Positions 7,975-17,824 of a DNA stretch of 29,564 bases are shown here, piece by piece; position 1 is the stretch's first letter, and each line of letters starts with the position of its first letter. This DNA is from a virus, in the IMG/VR virus record IMGVR_UViG_3300043464_001570, positions 1-29,564 of that record; one strand, 5' to 3'. Below the pieces are notes generated by a model. The model worked only from the letters and a program-made list of their open reading frames with translations. It was not told the DNA's origin and made no database searches. The position numbers and the translations under genes were made by a program.

Positions 7975-8762
7975 TACGAGCCACCCAAGATTCGTGCCGT
8001 GATGTCAGCAACACGAGCAAAGTTATATGCCTGTTCTTCCGCTGGCGCAACATTGCCTGGGGCCATTTCAATAAGTGTAGATGTCTGCACATCTGTGCCA
8101 CCACGAATCCGACCCTGGATGCTGGCAACCTGCTGCTGACGTTCCTGTGGGGTAAGCGCACGACCCAAAGACGCAAGCGCCTGCTCATCAAGTGCACGAC
8201 CCAAATCAATCGCTGACGGGATCTTGCGACCAGCACCAGGAGAAGACACTGGGTTTTCCTGGCGAATGAAGTTCAACGATGTGCGCCAATCGTAACCATA
8301 TTCGTTTGATGTAAGCAATATCTGTTGCATTACCTTCAGGTCGGCTGGAGTAAAACCTGTTGCGGATGGCTTGATCTTCCCGTCATACAGCCCGCGCTGA
8401 TACATCTCATTGAGAAATGATGAACGTTCTGTTGCATCCATTGAGCGAAGTTCGGTGTACGCCTCACGGGTTGCGTCATAACGTTGACGCACGATTCGAC
8501 CGGAACCGTCAACCAAACTCTTACCCGCGTAGAGATAGCCGGTAATTGTTGATTTTGTGCGTGGACGATCCGCACTACCAGTGATGGTTTGTGAATACTG
8601 CGGGATGAACGCTTGCTGATCGGCTTGGACCATTTCTGGAGTAACACCAGTAACGGGTCGAAGGAACGGCTGTTGCCCCTTGTCGGTTGTTGCAGCTGGT
8701 GGGCCGCCAACACCAAGACCAGCGGGATCGGCAGGATTCACAGGCTTTGGGTCAGTGCTCAT
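7974..8762 (-). CDS. Virion-module protein, unknown function
   Basis: The gene encodes 262 aa. The first 35 residues are Pro/Gly-rich and probably disordered, and the rest is helical with scattered aromatic residues (NEYGYDWRTSLNF near residue 152). The C-terminal region is Gln/Arg-rich. The ATG overlaps the end of the 1523-aa gene by 4 nt and has an AGAGG site. No family is recognised. It is translationally coupled with the long genes on both sides, so it probably acts with them in the virion. Confidence 0.7.
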   Translation of the reverse strand: MSTDPKPVNPADPAGLGVGGPPAATTDKGQQPFLRPVTGVTPEMVQADQQAFIPQYSQTITGSADRPRTKSTITGYLYAGKSLVDGSGRIVRQRYDATREAYTELRSMDATERSSFLNEMYQRGLYDGKIKPSATGFTPADLKVMQQILLTSNEYGYDWRTSLNFIRQENPVSSPGAGRKIPSAIDLGRALDEQALASLGRALTPQERQQQVASIQGRIRGGTDVQTSTLIEMAPGNVAPAEEQAYNFARVADITARILGGS

Positions 8763-11700
8763 TGGTCAACCTCTGATTGTAACTCGCGTTCCCAGACACG
8801 AGAGAAATCTGGTGTCTTTGCCGCAAGAGTCGTACCGATATTAGCCAACCAGTCACGTAGTGGTTCGGCTGCCTTTGCAGAAGCGAAACCTTGCGCTGAC
8901 CCACCAGCAGCCACATACTGAGCAATCGCCTGGTCACGATACGTGAGATAGTCGCTTACTGCTTTTGCTGTCGGATTACCCTGCAAACGCGGATCCTGAA
9001 CCGCTTGCTGCATCTGGGCAACCTTCTGGTCGAACTCACCAACCGTAAATACTGGTACAGCAGGGAAACCTGGATACTTGCGATTCAATTCGACGCGAAC
9101 ATTACGCAACCAAGCCCTCTGTTCTTCATTTGGGTACGGTCCGATCTGCGAACGGTAAGCCCGATATTGGGCGGAACCGATTCGGTACTCAGCCTGCTCC
9201 ACAATCTGTTTCCCAGACAAACGCTCACGCTTACCGGTACGAACCTGCCGCTCCCAAGTCGTGAAATCAAAGTCGGATCCACCAGGCGCAAAATAGGCTG
9301 CAACATCAGGGAACTGCTCAATGAGTCCAGCATTTGTACGTTCCCAGTCACCAAACTCTTTCGTAGCCTCCAACCCACCCACGGTTGCCTTGCTCTTAGA
9401 CGACAGATACAGCATCGCGTCATCACCGTAGATACGCAAGAACTCGCTCACAGCAGTGTCATAGTTCTCGTTCTGTAAACGGTAGAACTCTTTGATGAGC
9501 TGAGAGGCGTAGATGTCGCCCTCTTTGGTGTCGATCACGAACTCGTTGCTTGGCGCGGCAGGCCCGATGAACTGACCGAGTGCTCGCATCGCAGTCAAGA
9601 TTCGTGCCTTACCTTTAGCGTCCTCCAATAATTGTTGACGCTGTTGCGGGTCATCCATGTTGTAGTCGCCTGATGCGGCAAGAGCACGGAGCGTGTCGGC
9701 GTAGGTGTTGCCGAGAATGGTGTCCATCTTGTTCGGGTTGTCCATGAGTGCGGACTTTGCTTTTTGCGCCCACGATGGCAAACCGAGTTTCCCTGCTGTG
9801 GTTCGACCATACGGCAAAAGAATCGAGATGATGCCATCGAACGTAGGAGTGTCTGGGAGCATCCCGACAGGGATCTGCGCAACAGGCCCGATAGCCGGGA
9901 TAACAGACAAGCCGATTGATAGACGCTTTACAGGTGCCTGCAACGGAACCTCTAAACCTGGGCCACCACCAAGTTTTGTGATGAGTTTGCTGATTTCACC
10001 AGACATTGGGAAGTTGAATGAATACTCACCGGATACAGGGTCGCGATAAAAGAAACCGTTTCCGTCTGCGTCTGGGTCGGCGTTTGCCAAACCGTTGAAG
10101 ACCTGCTGGGTTCGACGGATACGGGTTGGATCCTCAGCAACAAGACGAGCATAGGTTCCGAGAACTTCGCGCCACGCAGCACCGAACGGTACGACGATAC
10201 GCAGAGCATCTTCAAGGTTGTTGCGGCTGGTTGCGTTGAACAGTGCGTCCTTTGTGGATTGGAGCGCCATCAAACCCGCATAATCGTCAAGATCACGAAT
10301 CGTTCCGGTTCCATTAGCCTGGGCTGCAAGTTCCTGTATTTTCTTCCAGTTCGCCTTGCCACCCACATAGTCCGATGCCTTCATTTCAATTGCAGCAGCA
10401 CGGGTCTTGATGCTGGCAAGAAGATCTTTGGCTTCTGTCGGAGTCAATGAATCAACGTTTTCTGCGACGCGCTCATAATAGAACTGGCGGTACACAGGTG
10501 AGCGTTCCAGTTTGTTGACGAAACGCTTCTCGTACAGTTCGTGGAAGAATAGGTTCGTCATACGATCTAGTGCTCGACTTGCCGGAGAACTTTTATCTGG
10601 CGTTGCGTAACGCTTGGCGAGTTTCACCTTGTCAGGAAGATTTGCGCTCATCCGCTTTTCGTTCACAAGGCGAGTAAGTTCTGCGCGCCCACGCGCAAAT
10701 TCTTCTGCTTCTGCTTGGCTGGTTGCTTTGCCTGTAAAACGGTTATTTGACACGCGACGCATCAACCACCTGTCGCCATTGGTGGTTTGATATACGTCAG
10801 TAACTACCGCCTGGATTCGTTCACCGTTTGCGTCTTTCCCAAGATCAATAAGCGTTCCGCGTCCACGATTTACTGGCCCATCCACAAACTGTGATGGCTG
10901 AATATTATTAGCGAACTCAGTGAATGTTTCGTTCAACGGGACACGCTTATATCCGACAGCGAACGCCAGATCAGCGTCACCACCAGTCTTCAAGTTCACT
11001 CGACCTTTTGCAAGATGGTCAATCCACTGGCGCAGAACATCGTCATCTATGCCGCGGACAGGAACCTTGATCGAGTAGTCGGCATCACCAATAATGTTGA
11101 TTCCGTTATCCAAATACTTCTCGATCTGGGCGAGCGCTTCACGACCCTTCGGATTGTTCTTCAAATAGTCCACAAGCTCATCAGTTGGGATGCCCTTAGC
11201 AACAGCGTTCTCCAATGTGTCCTTAGAAATTTGAATCAACTCATCTACCAGGCCACGCGCCCAAAGCTCGGCACCATCTTTTTTGCGAGAAATAATGTCG
11301 AAGTCTTTTCTTGAACTACGGCGCACAGCGGGAACAACATCGTCCAATCCACGTCCAAGAGAAATCTGTTGTGACTCTGCGTAGTAGTCGGTTACTTCGT
11401 CAAACTGGTCAGTGAGTCCACGGATACCCTCGTCGAAGTTCCTGCCAATAATTCGTTCGGCACCCTTGTCCCCGATAACCCATTGGATATAGCGCAACGG
11501 GTGGTTGAAGAAGCCATCCTTGCCGATGGTTGCGATACGCACCTGAGCGTCGAACATATTGCGCATGATGTATCCACCGGTAGCTAGCGTCAATGGCTTC
11601 CACACCTTGTTCTGCACGTACTCAGCTAGCGCAATAGCGGCACGTGGGTCTGCGTCTGCGCGAGAAATCATCTTCTTCAATATCGGGTTTGCGGTCACAC

Positions 11701-13330
11701 GACGCAACGTTCGTATATCTGGAAGTACGTGGGTTCGATCCAATAGCTCGACAACGGAACCTGGGCCATGCAAGCGAAGCGCCTTCAGGCTTTGTGGTGT
11801 CAAATTGCCAAAGACTGCTGGATCAATTTTCCCTGACTGAATGAGGGCCTGTACGAAACCTGCGTCCGTTGGATCTCCTGCCTCGTCAACGAAGTATGCC
11901 CGTGTCTCGTCAATGCTTTCACGCACCTTTGCGAACAGGTCTTTACTAATGACTTCAGGTACGCCATCCTCATCCAGCAGGGTTTTGACGGTGGCATCAA
12001 ACGCATCACGCGCCATATCCAAACCAGTTTTTGTGTCATCGTTCAACGCATCAAACATGGTTCGCATCAACTTGCGCCCGTCATCTGTTTCTGTGTAGCC
12101 AGACTTGATGGTGTTTAGATAGTTGTTGTAGTTCTTTAGCGCCTTCATTTTGTCGAAGCTGTTGCCGTGAAGAATGAAGTTGTCCGGCATTTCGGTCAGA
12201 GCACGGGACTGTCTCCACGTATTGACCAAAGGGGTCCGCTCCTTATAGAACAACTGTGAACCGCGGATGTCGCGGATGTCGGTTGGGAGGGCACGAGCAG
12301 AAACCTGGTCCAACACTGCGGTCTGTTCACCGAGGATGCCAAGAATCTGGTCGGTTGTTTTCGCATCAGCAAGTTTCTTGGCTGTAGTCAAATCAATCTT
12401 TCCATCAAACACATCACGGAACATTCTCACCGGATCTTCTTCACCAGCAACAATGTCAAGTAGACGCTTTGCCCGTGCATCGGAGGTCATGAAACGGGTG
12501 AACTTGGAGGTGTCCCATGCCACTTTTTCGGCTTGCGTCAAACCAGCAAGCGCCTTATCCGCAACAAGCGCAATCTTCTTTGCAGCCGAAATCTCCTCAG
12601 CGGTTTGGATTCCTGCAATGGTGGCTCGACCCGCACGAGCACCAGCCAACGCCTTGCCACCAACAATCGTCGGGTCGGCACCGATGTTCACTACAGCATC
12701 AAGGACACCGGACAGAATCGAATACTCTTTGGAACCTGGGGTGAAGAACACATCAGCTGCGCCACGACCAATCGTCCACGCTGAGTCACCGACAGTGCCA
12801 CGGAAACGGCGGGCACGTTCAGCCTGCTTCTCAACTGCTTTTCCACCCATGAACCAGCCCTCACCAGCAAGCCCAGAGTCCTGAAACATAGTTCCGAGCG
12901 AAGTCGATTTGAAGAAGCCATCCCAACCATCAGGATCGTTCGGTGATGCGATCTGTGACGCAACGTTCTGTGCGATCTCTGGGGCAAGGTTCAGTGTTGC
13001 GAATGACCAGCGTGAAACAGCCTTCGCTTTATCAAACACATTACGTTCCCACCAGCTCTTTTGACGCTGACGAGTCGTATCTACCTTTTCAGGTGCAATC
13101 TTCGCTTGAATCTCCGAAGCCAACTGGATGGCTTGTGGCGATGCACCACCCTTAGCGAGCGTAAGCACCTGCCCTGGGGTCAGCCACGGACTATTGCGAT
13201 AGATCTGTGCTGCGGCTTGCGCAACTTGTGGGGATGCGTTTGTGCGATAGAGGGCGTTTTCCTGCTTGTTTGCAGAAATCGTGTCAAAGATTTTCTGTTC
13301 GGTTACACCATCAATGAAGTTTGATGGCAT
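8759..13330 (-). CDS. Very large internal virion or ejection-type protein (1523 aa)
   Basis: The longest gene of the window encodes 1523 aa. It is mixed helical, with many short charged blocks and a few hydrophobic stretches near residues 1130-1180 (IGLSVIPAIGPVAQIPVG and a following IISILLPYG). No polymerase, lysozyme or protease motif was seen by eye. It lies between portal and capsid in a set of five overlapping genes. Long proteins in this place in short-tailed phages are often packed in the head and injected with the DNA. A tape-measure role is less likely: coiled-coil repeats are not dominant and no tail-tube genes flank it. Its function is inferred from size and position only. Confidence 0.75.
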   Translation of the reverse strand: MPSNFIDGVTEQKIFDTISANKQENALYRTNASPQVAQAAAQIYRNSPWLTPGQVLTLAKGGASPQAIQLASEIQAKIAPEKVDTTRQRQKSWWERNVFDKAKAVSRWSFATLNLAPEIAQNVASQIASPNDPDGWDGFFKSTSLGTMFQDSGLAGEGWFMGGKAVEKQAERARRFRGTVGDSAWTIGRGAADVFFTPGSKEYSILSGVLDAVVNIGADPTIVGGKALAGARAGRATIAGIQTAEEISAAKKIALVADKALAGLTQAEKVAWDTSKFTRFMTSDARAKRLLDIVAGEEDPVRMFRDVFDGKIDLTTAKKLADAKTTDQILGILGEQTAVLDQVSARALPTDIRDIRGSQLFYKERTPLVNTWRQSRALTEMPDNFILHGNSFDKMKALKNYNNYLNTIKSGYTETDDGRKLMRTMFDALNDDTKTGLDMARDAFDATVKTLLDEDGVPEVISKDLFAKVRESIDETRAYFVDEAGDPTDAGFVQALIQSGKIDPAVFGNLTPQSLKALRLHGPGSVVELLDRTHVLPDIRTLRRVTANPILKKMISRADADPRAAIALAEYVQNKVWKPLTLATGGYIMRNMFDAQVRIATIGKDGFFNHPLRYIQWVIGDKGAERIIGRNFDEGIRGLTDQFDEVTDYYAESQQISLGRGLDDVVPAVRRSSRKDFDIISRKKDGAELWARGLVDELIQISKDTLENAVAKGIPTDELVDYLKNNPKGREALAQIEKYLDNGINIIGDADYSIKVPVRGIDDDVLRQWIDHLAKGRVNLKTGGDADLAFAVGYKRVPLNETFTEFANNIQPSQFVDGPVNRGRGTLIDLGKDANGERIQAVVTDVYQTTNGDRWLMRRVSNNRFTGKATSQAEAEEFARGRAELTRLVNEKRMSANLPDKVKLAKRYATPDKSSPASRALDRMTNLFFHELYEKRFVNKLERSPVYRQFYYERVAENVDSLTPTEAKDLLASIKTRAAAIEMKASDYVGGKANWKKIQELAAQANGTGTIRDLDDYAGLMALQSTKDALFNATSRNNLEDALRIVVPFGAAWREVLGTYARLVAEDPTRIRRTQQVFNGLANADPDADGNGFFYRDPVSGEYSFNFPMSGEISKLITKLGGGPGLEVPLQAPVKRLSIGLSVIPAIGPVAQIPVGMLPDTPTFDGIISILLPYGRTTAGKLGLPSWAQKAKSALMDNPNKMDTILGNTYADTLRALAASGDYNMDDPQQRQQLLEDAKGKARILTAMRALGQFIGPAAPSNEFVIDTKEGDIYASQLIKEFYRLQNENYDTAVSEFLRIYGDDAMLYLSSKSKATVGGLEATKEFGDWERTNAGLIEQFPDVAAYFAPGGSDFDFTTWERQVRTGKRERLSGKQIVEQAEYRIGSAQYRAYRSQIGPYPNEEQRAWLRNVRVELNRKYPGFPAVPVFTVGEFDQKVAQMQQAVQDPRLQGNPTAKAVSDYLTYRDQAIAQYVAAGGSAQGFASAKAAEPLRDWLANIGTTLAAKTPDFSRVWERELQSEVDQ

Positions 13331-13707
13331 TAGAAACCGTCACGGGTGTATGCGTCAATAAGATCTGCGAGATCATCGTTCGGAAACATCTCGTAGATTG
13401 CTCGAAGTTCTGCGAGCGCAGAATCACCAGAAGGCATCGGGATACCAGCAGCAGTTGGTGACGGTCCAGCACCAAACGGTGCACCAGCCGTGATCGGTTC
13501 CATCGGGCGCTCGGTTGGGCGAGTCAACGAACCCAACGTTCCAGGCACCGGACGCTGAGCAGCAGCAACATCCACAGGCGACTTGCCCATCGGTACTGCG
13601 CGTTGCGCATCCATCTGCTGTTTAGCCATACCGTAGGTTTGACCTGTCGCTACTTTCGCAGCAACGTTCTGAAGATCGCTCCGATTCGAGTACGGGGTGT
13701 CAGACAT
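13330..13707 (-). CDS. Pro-rich small virion-module protein
   Basis: The gene encodes 125 aa. About residues 35-90 are rich in Pro, Ala, Gly and Met and look disordered, while the C-terminal 30 residues form an acidic helix (ELRAIYEMFPNDDLADLI). A clean TTAGGAGG site precedes its ATG. Its stop overlaps the start of the 1523-aa gene (TAATG). It follows the portal gene by one base. A role as a linker or assembly factor is possible; no family is recognised. Confidence 0.65.
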   Translation of the reverse strand: MSDTPYSNRSDLQNVAAKVATGQTYGMAKQQMDAQRAVPMGKSPVDVAAAQRPVPGTLGSLTRPTERPMEPITAGAPFGAGPSPTAAGIPMPSGDSALAELRAIYEMFPNDDLADLIDAYTRDGF

Positions 13708-13708
13708 T

Positions 13709-15472
13709 TCAGCCTCCTAACTGTGCGAGCAAATCACCGATAGGTGGAGGACCAGCAGGTGTTGGCGGTGCAGCTTGCATTTCTGCGCCCATACCTGGCA
13801 TCGCCAACCCTGGCATCGTTTCAGGTGCACCCTGAGGTGCCATAGCCGCCTGACGGTCACGTGCTCTCTGATCCGTGCGCTTCACAGCCTCAAACAACGG
13901 GACATCTTGCTCAACCACCAGACGGGTTAGATACGCCAAGTCCTCTGGTTGATACGGGCCATCAGGATTCGAAGCCTGCTGCTGAATACTCTGAAGTAAA
14001 GCACTCTCCACCCCTTCCGCAATAATTCGGTCATGTTCTAGATCAGGGTCGGTGATGAGCGGGTCCGCTTCACGCGCTGATTCTTTGCTCATCAATCCCG
14101 TACCGAGCCGCTGACCTAGACCAATAATCAGGCTGTTCACATCTGAGCCTGCCGCCGAATACGCAACATAATGGAAATCGGATTCCCACAGTTTGTTTGG
14201 CGTGTATGAATCTTGTCCCACTGTGGCGCGACCAGGAATATAGAATGACTTCTTTTCGTTACCCCAATACGCTTTCTCAATCGCGATAGCGATTTTGTCC
14301 TCAGCCAGAATGGATTGCTCAAATGTCGTTTGCGCTTCTTGAACTCGATAGTCAACTGTTGCAGAAAGAACGGATTCGCCGCGCCGACCGGTACGGATAT
14401 TTGAAGCGGATTCGCCACCAAATTCCGCTGGAATGGCACCTTCAAGCCGTTCCTGACGCTCCAACCGATCCAACGCCGTGTCAGTCTTGTAACCAGGGTT
14501 GAGTTGCTCGGAGCGGATGTCGCCACCTTTGACGATACCGATGACACCAGCAGCAGGATCCGCAACCTGAATGATCTCAGGGTTCTCACCAGAACGCGCA
14601 ACCAGATATTCGGCAGGGAAGATACCGCGCTCAATAGCGATCTCTGTCAACGCTTGTAGACGGGCACGGGTGTAATACATCCCTAACACACCATCGAACT
14701 GTCCTTTCGGGCGATCCAATGTGATGCGGTTAGCAACAACAGCCAACGGCATCTCGGTACGGTTCGGGATGTATTCAACCATCACAGCCCCAAGACCAGA
14801 TGACTCTGCTGGGGTCAGGTGAGCGTCGTTCTCTGCACCCATAACAACAAGCTGAATTTCGTATGGTGATACGTATTCGAGCATTGTGTAACGGGTATCA
14901 GCATCAATACGCCCCATACGCAAACGATTGGTGACAAGTTCACCGTAGGTGCGAATCAGGTACGAGGCGGTGACACGATACGAGAAAATGCAGTCTTCGG
15001 GTAGCGGATCATCAGGATCATCAATCGGTGCCGCGAAAGTATCCAACGGGTTACGTACAGACCAGGTTGGCATCAACGTTTTGAAATCAGGTTTGATAAC
15101 AACCGCCGACTGGCTGTAGCCGAGCAGGTGACGGGAGCGGCGACGCATCTTCATCTGCATACGGTTGTGATCCCACATGGAAAGCATCGCCCGCTTACGG
15201 GTACGAGCCGAACTCTTGGACCGCTCCGAACCTTCCTTCATTGGTGGGAAGTATGGGGATGGCATCGTGGATGCGACACGCATCGACATTTGATCCAAAC
15301 CTTGCACAAGCAGGTTCGCTACAGACGACTTCGCGTTCCTGTCCAGCTCGTTGAGTGGTACAATGACATCACCGTTTGCGAGTTCGCGTACACGGCGCAT
15401 CTGCTCATGCACAGGCCCCAGTGCCCTACGACGCTGGTTGTAAAGTTCAACGATTTCGTCTGTGGACAGCAT
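13709..15472 (-). CDS. Portal protein
   Basis: The gene encodes 587 aa. The N-terminus (residues 1-60) is a helical start typical of portals (YNQRRRALGPVHEQM), followed by NLLVQGLDQMSMRVAS and a basic segment. The middle carries alternating beta and helix, and the C-terminal 60 residues are Gln/Pro/Met-rich (PGLAMPGMGAEMQ). The portal is the dodecameric ring through which DNA enters and leaves the head and on which the terminase docks. It lies two genes after the large terminase and before the virion proteins, as expected. The start codon is 7 nt after a TATCGT box with no ribosome site, so a leaderless mRNA is likely. Confidence 0.85.
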   Translation of the reverse strand: MLSTDEIVELYNQRRRALGPVHEQMRRVRELANGDVIVPLNELDRNAKSSVANLLVQGLDQMSMRVASTMPSPYFPPMKEGSERSKSSARTRKRAMLSMWDHNRMQMKMRRRSRHLLGYSQSAVVIKPDFKTLMPTWSVRNPLDTFAAPIDDPDDPLPEDCIFSYRVTASYLIRTYGELVTNRLRMGRIDADTRYTMLEYVSPYEIQLVVMGAENDAHLTPAESSGLGAVMVEYIPNRTEMPLAVVANRITLDRPKGQFDGVLGMYYTRARLQALTEIAIERGIFPAEYLVARSGENPEIIQVADPAAGVIGIVKGGDIRSEQLNPGYKTDTALDRLERQERLEGAIPAEFGGESASNIRTGRRGESVLSATVDYRVQEAQTTFEQSILAEDKIAIAIEKAYWGNEKKSFYIPGRATVGQDSYTPNKLWESDFHYVAYSAAGSDVNSLIIGLGQRLGTGLMSKESAREADPLITDPDLEHDRIIAEGVESALLQSIQQQASNPDGPYQPEDLAYLTRLVVEQDVPLFEAVKRTDQRARDRQAAMAPQGAPETMPGLAMPGMGAEMQAAPPTPAGPPPIGDLLAQLGG

Positions 15473-15477
15473 TTACA

Positions 15478-15495
15478 CCACGATAACACACTAAA
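15478..15495 (-). promoter_or_regulatory. Leaderless promoter of the portal gene
   Basis: The minus strand reads TTTAGTGTGTTATCGTGG. It contains TGTTATCGT, an extended -10 box, with 7 nt between the box and the portal ATG. The same 18-mer with one change (TATCTT) recurs at 15832-15849, after the terminase gene. That repetition in two neighbouring gaps supports a real promoter word. Confidence 0.6.
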
Positions 15496-15500
15496 CGGAA

Positions 15501-15806
15501 TTATCGTTCTTTGCGCTTCACTTTCATCGCACGACGGTCGGCATCAAGTACTGGATATTTGAGGCGGGATTCTTTTGTACGACGATTCCCCCTTCTTGCT
15601 GCTCCAGACATCCACCCAAATACTTCTCCGTCATTGAAAAGAATCGGGTCGCTACGATGGTACCAGTCTTGTAACGGCTTTTTCGTTTCCGGTTCCATCA
15701 TTGGTTTCCGCTGATTTCTTGGCTTGCGTGACTCATCAACAGGTGGACGAGGGCCAGCCTTCTTTGGTGCCGCCTTCTTTGGTGCCGCCTTCTTTTTTGC
15801 TGCCAT
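15501..15806 (-). CDS. Small basic protein with Lys/Ala/Pro tail
   Basis: The gene encodes 101 aa, with a TAGGAG ribosome site 6 nt before ATG. Residues 1-20 are a histone-H1-like tail built from AAKKKA and APKKA words, and the rest remains strongly basic. A central segment (FNDGEVFGWMSGAARRG) looks folded. A DNA-binding or head-internal role is plausible because it lies between terminase and portal. No family is recognised. It has its own promoter word upstream. Confidence 0.7.
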   Translation of the reverse strand: MAAKKKAAPKKAAPKKAGPRPPVDESRKPRNQRKPMMEPETKKPLQDWYHRSDPILFNDGEVFGWMSGAARRGNRRTKESRLKYPVLDADRRAMKVKRKER

Positions 15807-15831
15807 TATGTGCTCCTAGATCCGTGTGTCT

Positions 15832-15849
15832 CCAAGATAACACACTAAA
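15832..15849 (-). promoter_or_regulatory. Extended -10 promoter between terminase and the basic-protein gene
   Basis: The minus strand reads TTTAGTGTGTTATCTTGG; its TAG is also the stop codon of the terminase gene. The TGTTATCTT box lies 27 nt before the ATG of the 101-aa gene, leaving room for its TAGGAG site. It is an 18-base near-copy of the portal promoter at 15478-15495. Confidence 0.5.
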
Positions 15850-17821
15850 TCCAAGACGGTCGCCACATTCTCGGAGGCGTTTTCACCGGACCAAGATTCG
15901 GCATATGCAACTCTGCGAACCAGTGAGCCATCACCAAGTCCGTCCCGTTCTTCTTATCGCGAGTCCACGACGACATTTCCTCTACAAACGCCAACGTCTT
16001 CCAATTTTCCCGCATCGTCGGGAGACGAACCTGCCCTGTGCGCCACAGTTGTGGCAGTAGAGCCTCAACACCCAAGTTTTCGTCCAGTTTGTTGCGGGAA
16101 GTGGTGTGCGGAACCACCATCACCCCATGCAAAGCCTGCCATTTACGCACGAAATCGTGTGCCAGCAGGAATCGTTGCGCTGCGTTCACCTCAACCACCC
16201 AATGCGAAATCGGATACCCCATCTCAAAGGCCCGATTCTGCCAATCTTCCATGATTCCGCTATACACACGGCTCGTAGTGTCGTAGCCGAGGAGCTGTTC
16301 TGCGGTGAGTTTGACTCTTTCCACGTCAATCAGGAAGCGGAGGTTGGTTTCGGGCTGGAAAATCCACCATTGGATAGCCCAAAACATGGTTGGACTCGGA
16401 TCCACCGAAGCAATCGAGATCAGTGGGGGCTGTAAACCAGCAGGAATGTACCCTGGTCGACGTTCGTTATCGATGCAACCTGGGTAGAGCACCCCATCGG
16501 GGCCGATTCCACCGGTTGCCCACACTCGTTCGATTAGATAGTTCCCTTCGGCTTGGTCTTCTTGCTGGTAGACGACCGCGAATTTCGCTGGGTTGGAGTG
16601 TTTGATGTACGAGAGGTCTTTCCAGGAGAGCCGGTACGGGTCGAGGAGCGGTCCGTTCGGCCACGCTGGGCTGGTGTTCCTTTTGCTTTGGAGTCCTGTG
16701 TCGAGGTCTTCGTAGTAGGCGCGGTAGATGAGGTGATGGTATTTCTGTTTTTTGAGCGGTTCTTTGACTTCGGAGAGGTCGGTGACATCTGATCCGTCGT
16801 AGTCGTCTTCAAAGTCTTCGTAGGTGACTTTGGAGAGGCAGTGGGCGTAAAGGTCGAGGGGTCCGAGTCTTTGTCCGATAACTGCCAGAAGGCCACCTGG
16901 ATCGACACGCGCTTCAGCCATCGAATCCCATCTTTCAATAAGTTTGTCACGAGCAGCTGACTCCTTCGCATTTTCTGGTGAGGCCACGTCATCAAACAAA
17001 CAGAGATCGGCGCGATGTCCGATGAATTCTGATTCGATGCCGTACGCCGACACGGTTGGTTCTTTGTTATCTAATCCACCGAGGTCTTCTTGTTCCACGA
17101 TGAACTCCTCAGCCCGCCACAAACTCCCCGCGGTAGAAGGCTTGAATCTTCCATAATCGATAGCCAAACACCCCTCAGCCTTTATTGCCAACCCTTTATC
17201 AATCAGCACAGGGTCAGGGTCCAACGGGAACTGACGCTCCAACGTTTCACGGATACGACGCGAATACATTTTCGCCAACGCCTGCGAAACCGACCCAATC
17301 ATCACACGAATCTTCCGATTCTTGACTATCTGCCAAACAGCGACATCATGGAACAGGGTGGATTTACCGGCACCAGGCGGACAATTCAAAACCAGAAACT
17401 CTTTCTCATCCGACAACAACCACTGCTCAATCTTGTATGCAGCATCCACCTGCCACGGGCTAGGGACACGCCCCAAATATCTGCGCCTGAAAAAGTCGAA
17501 ATCGATTAGCCCACGTTTCGCGTCCTCCGACAGGCGATCATGCGGAATAACTGGTGGCAGGTCAGACACATCCATAACCTTCTGCCACGCATCATGCTGA
17601 ACCCCACCCTCCCCCTTACGGATCTTCGCCCCATCAAGCTTCGCGATCTCCAACTCCGCTTTCGCTTTACGCTTCCGCGCATCCCACCCCTGAGCAGTGT
17701 TGTAATGCACCCCAGCAATCTTTGCTGCTTCCTTGATCGTCATGCCTGATGCACGGGCCTGCCAGAAACGTGCGACATCCTGTGGCGGAACCTGCCGCCT
17801 CCCACTCCTCCCAGCTGGCAT
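15845..17821 (-). CDS. terL: Terminase large subunit with N-terminal helix-turn-helix
   Basis: The gene encodes 658 aa. The Walker A motif CPPGAGKST lies at about residues 147-155 and a Walker-B-like LCLFDDV at about residue 273. An RNase-H-type nuclease half follows, with SVDPSP, VVEVN and NGTDLVMAH as candidate acidic positions. The enzyme cuts the concatemer and pumps DNA into the head through the portal. Unusually, residues 20-55 (TIKEAAKIAGVHYNTAQGW) form a helix-turn-helix like those of small terminase subunits, and no separate small-subunit gene is apparent nearby. The start ATG has an AGAAGG site and lies 3 nt after the stop of the 244-aa gene. Confidence 0.9.
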   Translation of the reverse strand: MPAGRSGRRQVPPQDVARFWQARASGMTIKEAAKIAGVHYNTAQGWDARKRKAKAELEIAKLDGAKIRKGEGGVQHDAWQKVMDVSDLPPVIPHDRLSEDAKRGLIDFDFFRRRYLGRVPSPWQVDAAYKIEQWLLSDEKEFLVLNCPPGAGKSTLFHDVAVWQIVKNRKIRVMIGSVSQALAKMYSRRIRETLERQFPLDPDPVLIDKGLAIKAEGCLAIDYGRFKPSTAGSLWRAEEFIVEQEDLGGLDNKEPTVSAYGIESEFIGHRADLCLFDDVASPENAKESAARDKLIERWDSMAEARVDPGGLLAVIGQRLGPLDLYAHCLSKVTYEDFEDDYDGSDVTDLSEVKEPLKKQKYHHLIYRAYYEDLDTGLQSKRNTSPAWPNGPLLDPYRLSWKDLSYIKHSNPAKFAVVYQQEDQAEGNYLIERVWATGGIGPDGVLYPGCIDNERRPGYIPAGLQPPLISIASVDPSPTMFWAIQWWIFQPETNLRFLIDVERVKLTAEQLLGYDTTSRVYSGIMEDWQNRAFEMGYPISHWVVEVNAAQRFLLAHDFVRKWQALHGVMVVPHTTSRNKLDENLGVEALLPQLWRTGQVRLPTMRENWKTLAFVEEMSSWTRDKKNGTDLVMAHWFAELHMPNLGPVKTPPRMWRPSWI

Positions 17822-17824
17822 TAC

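Noticed and set aside
12267-12884. 205-codon plus-strand frame opposite the 1523-aa gene
   Set aside because: It lies fully inside a long coding gene on the other strand, is rich in Ser/Arg from reversed codons, and has no start signal.
8759-13330. Tape-measure protein
   Set aside because: Length would fit, but it lies between portal and capsid, lacks dominant coiled-coil repeats, and no tail-tube or assembly-chaperone genes flank it.
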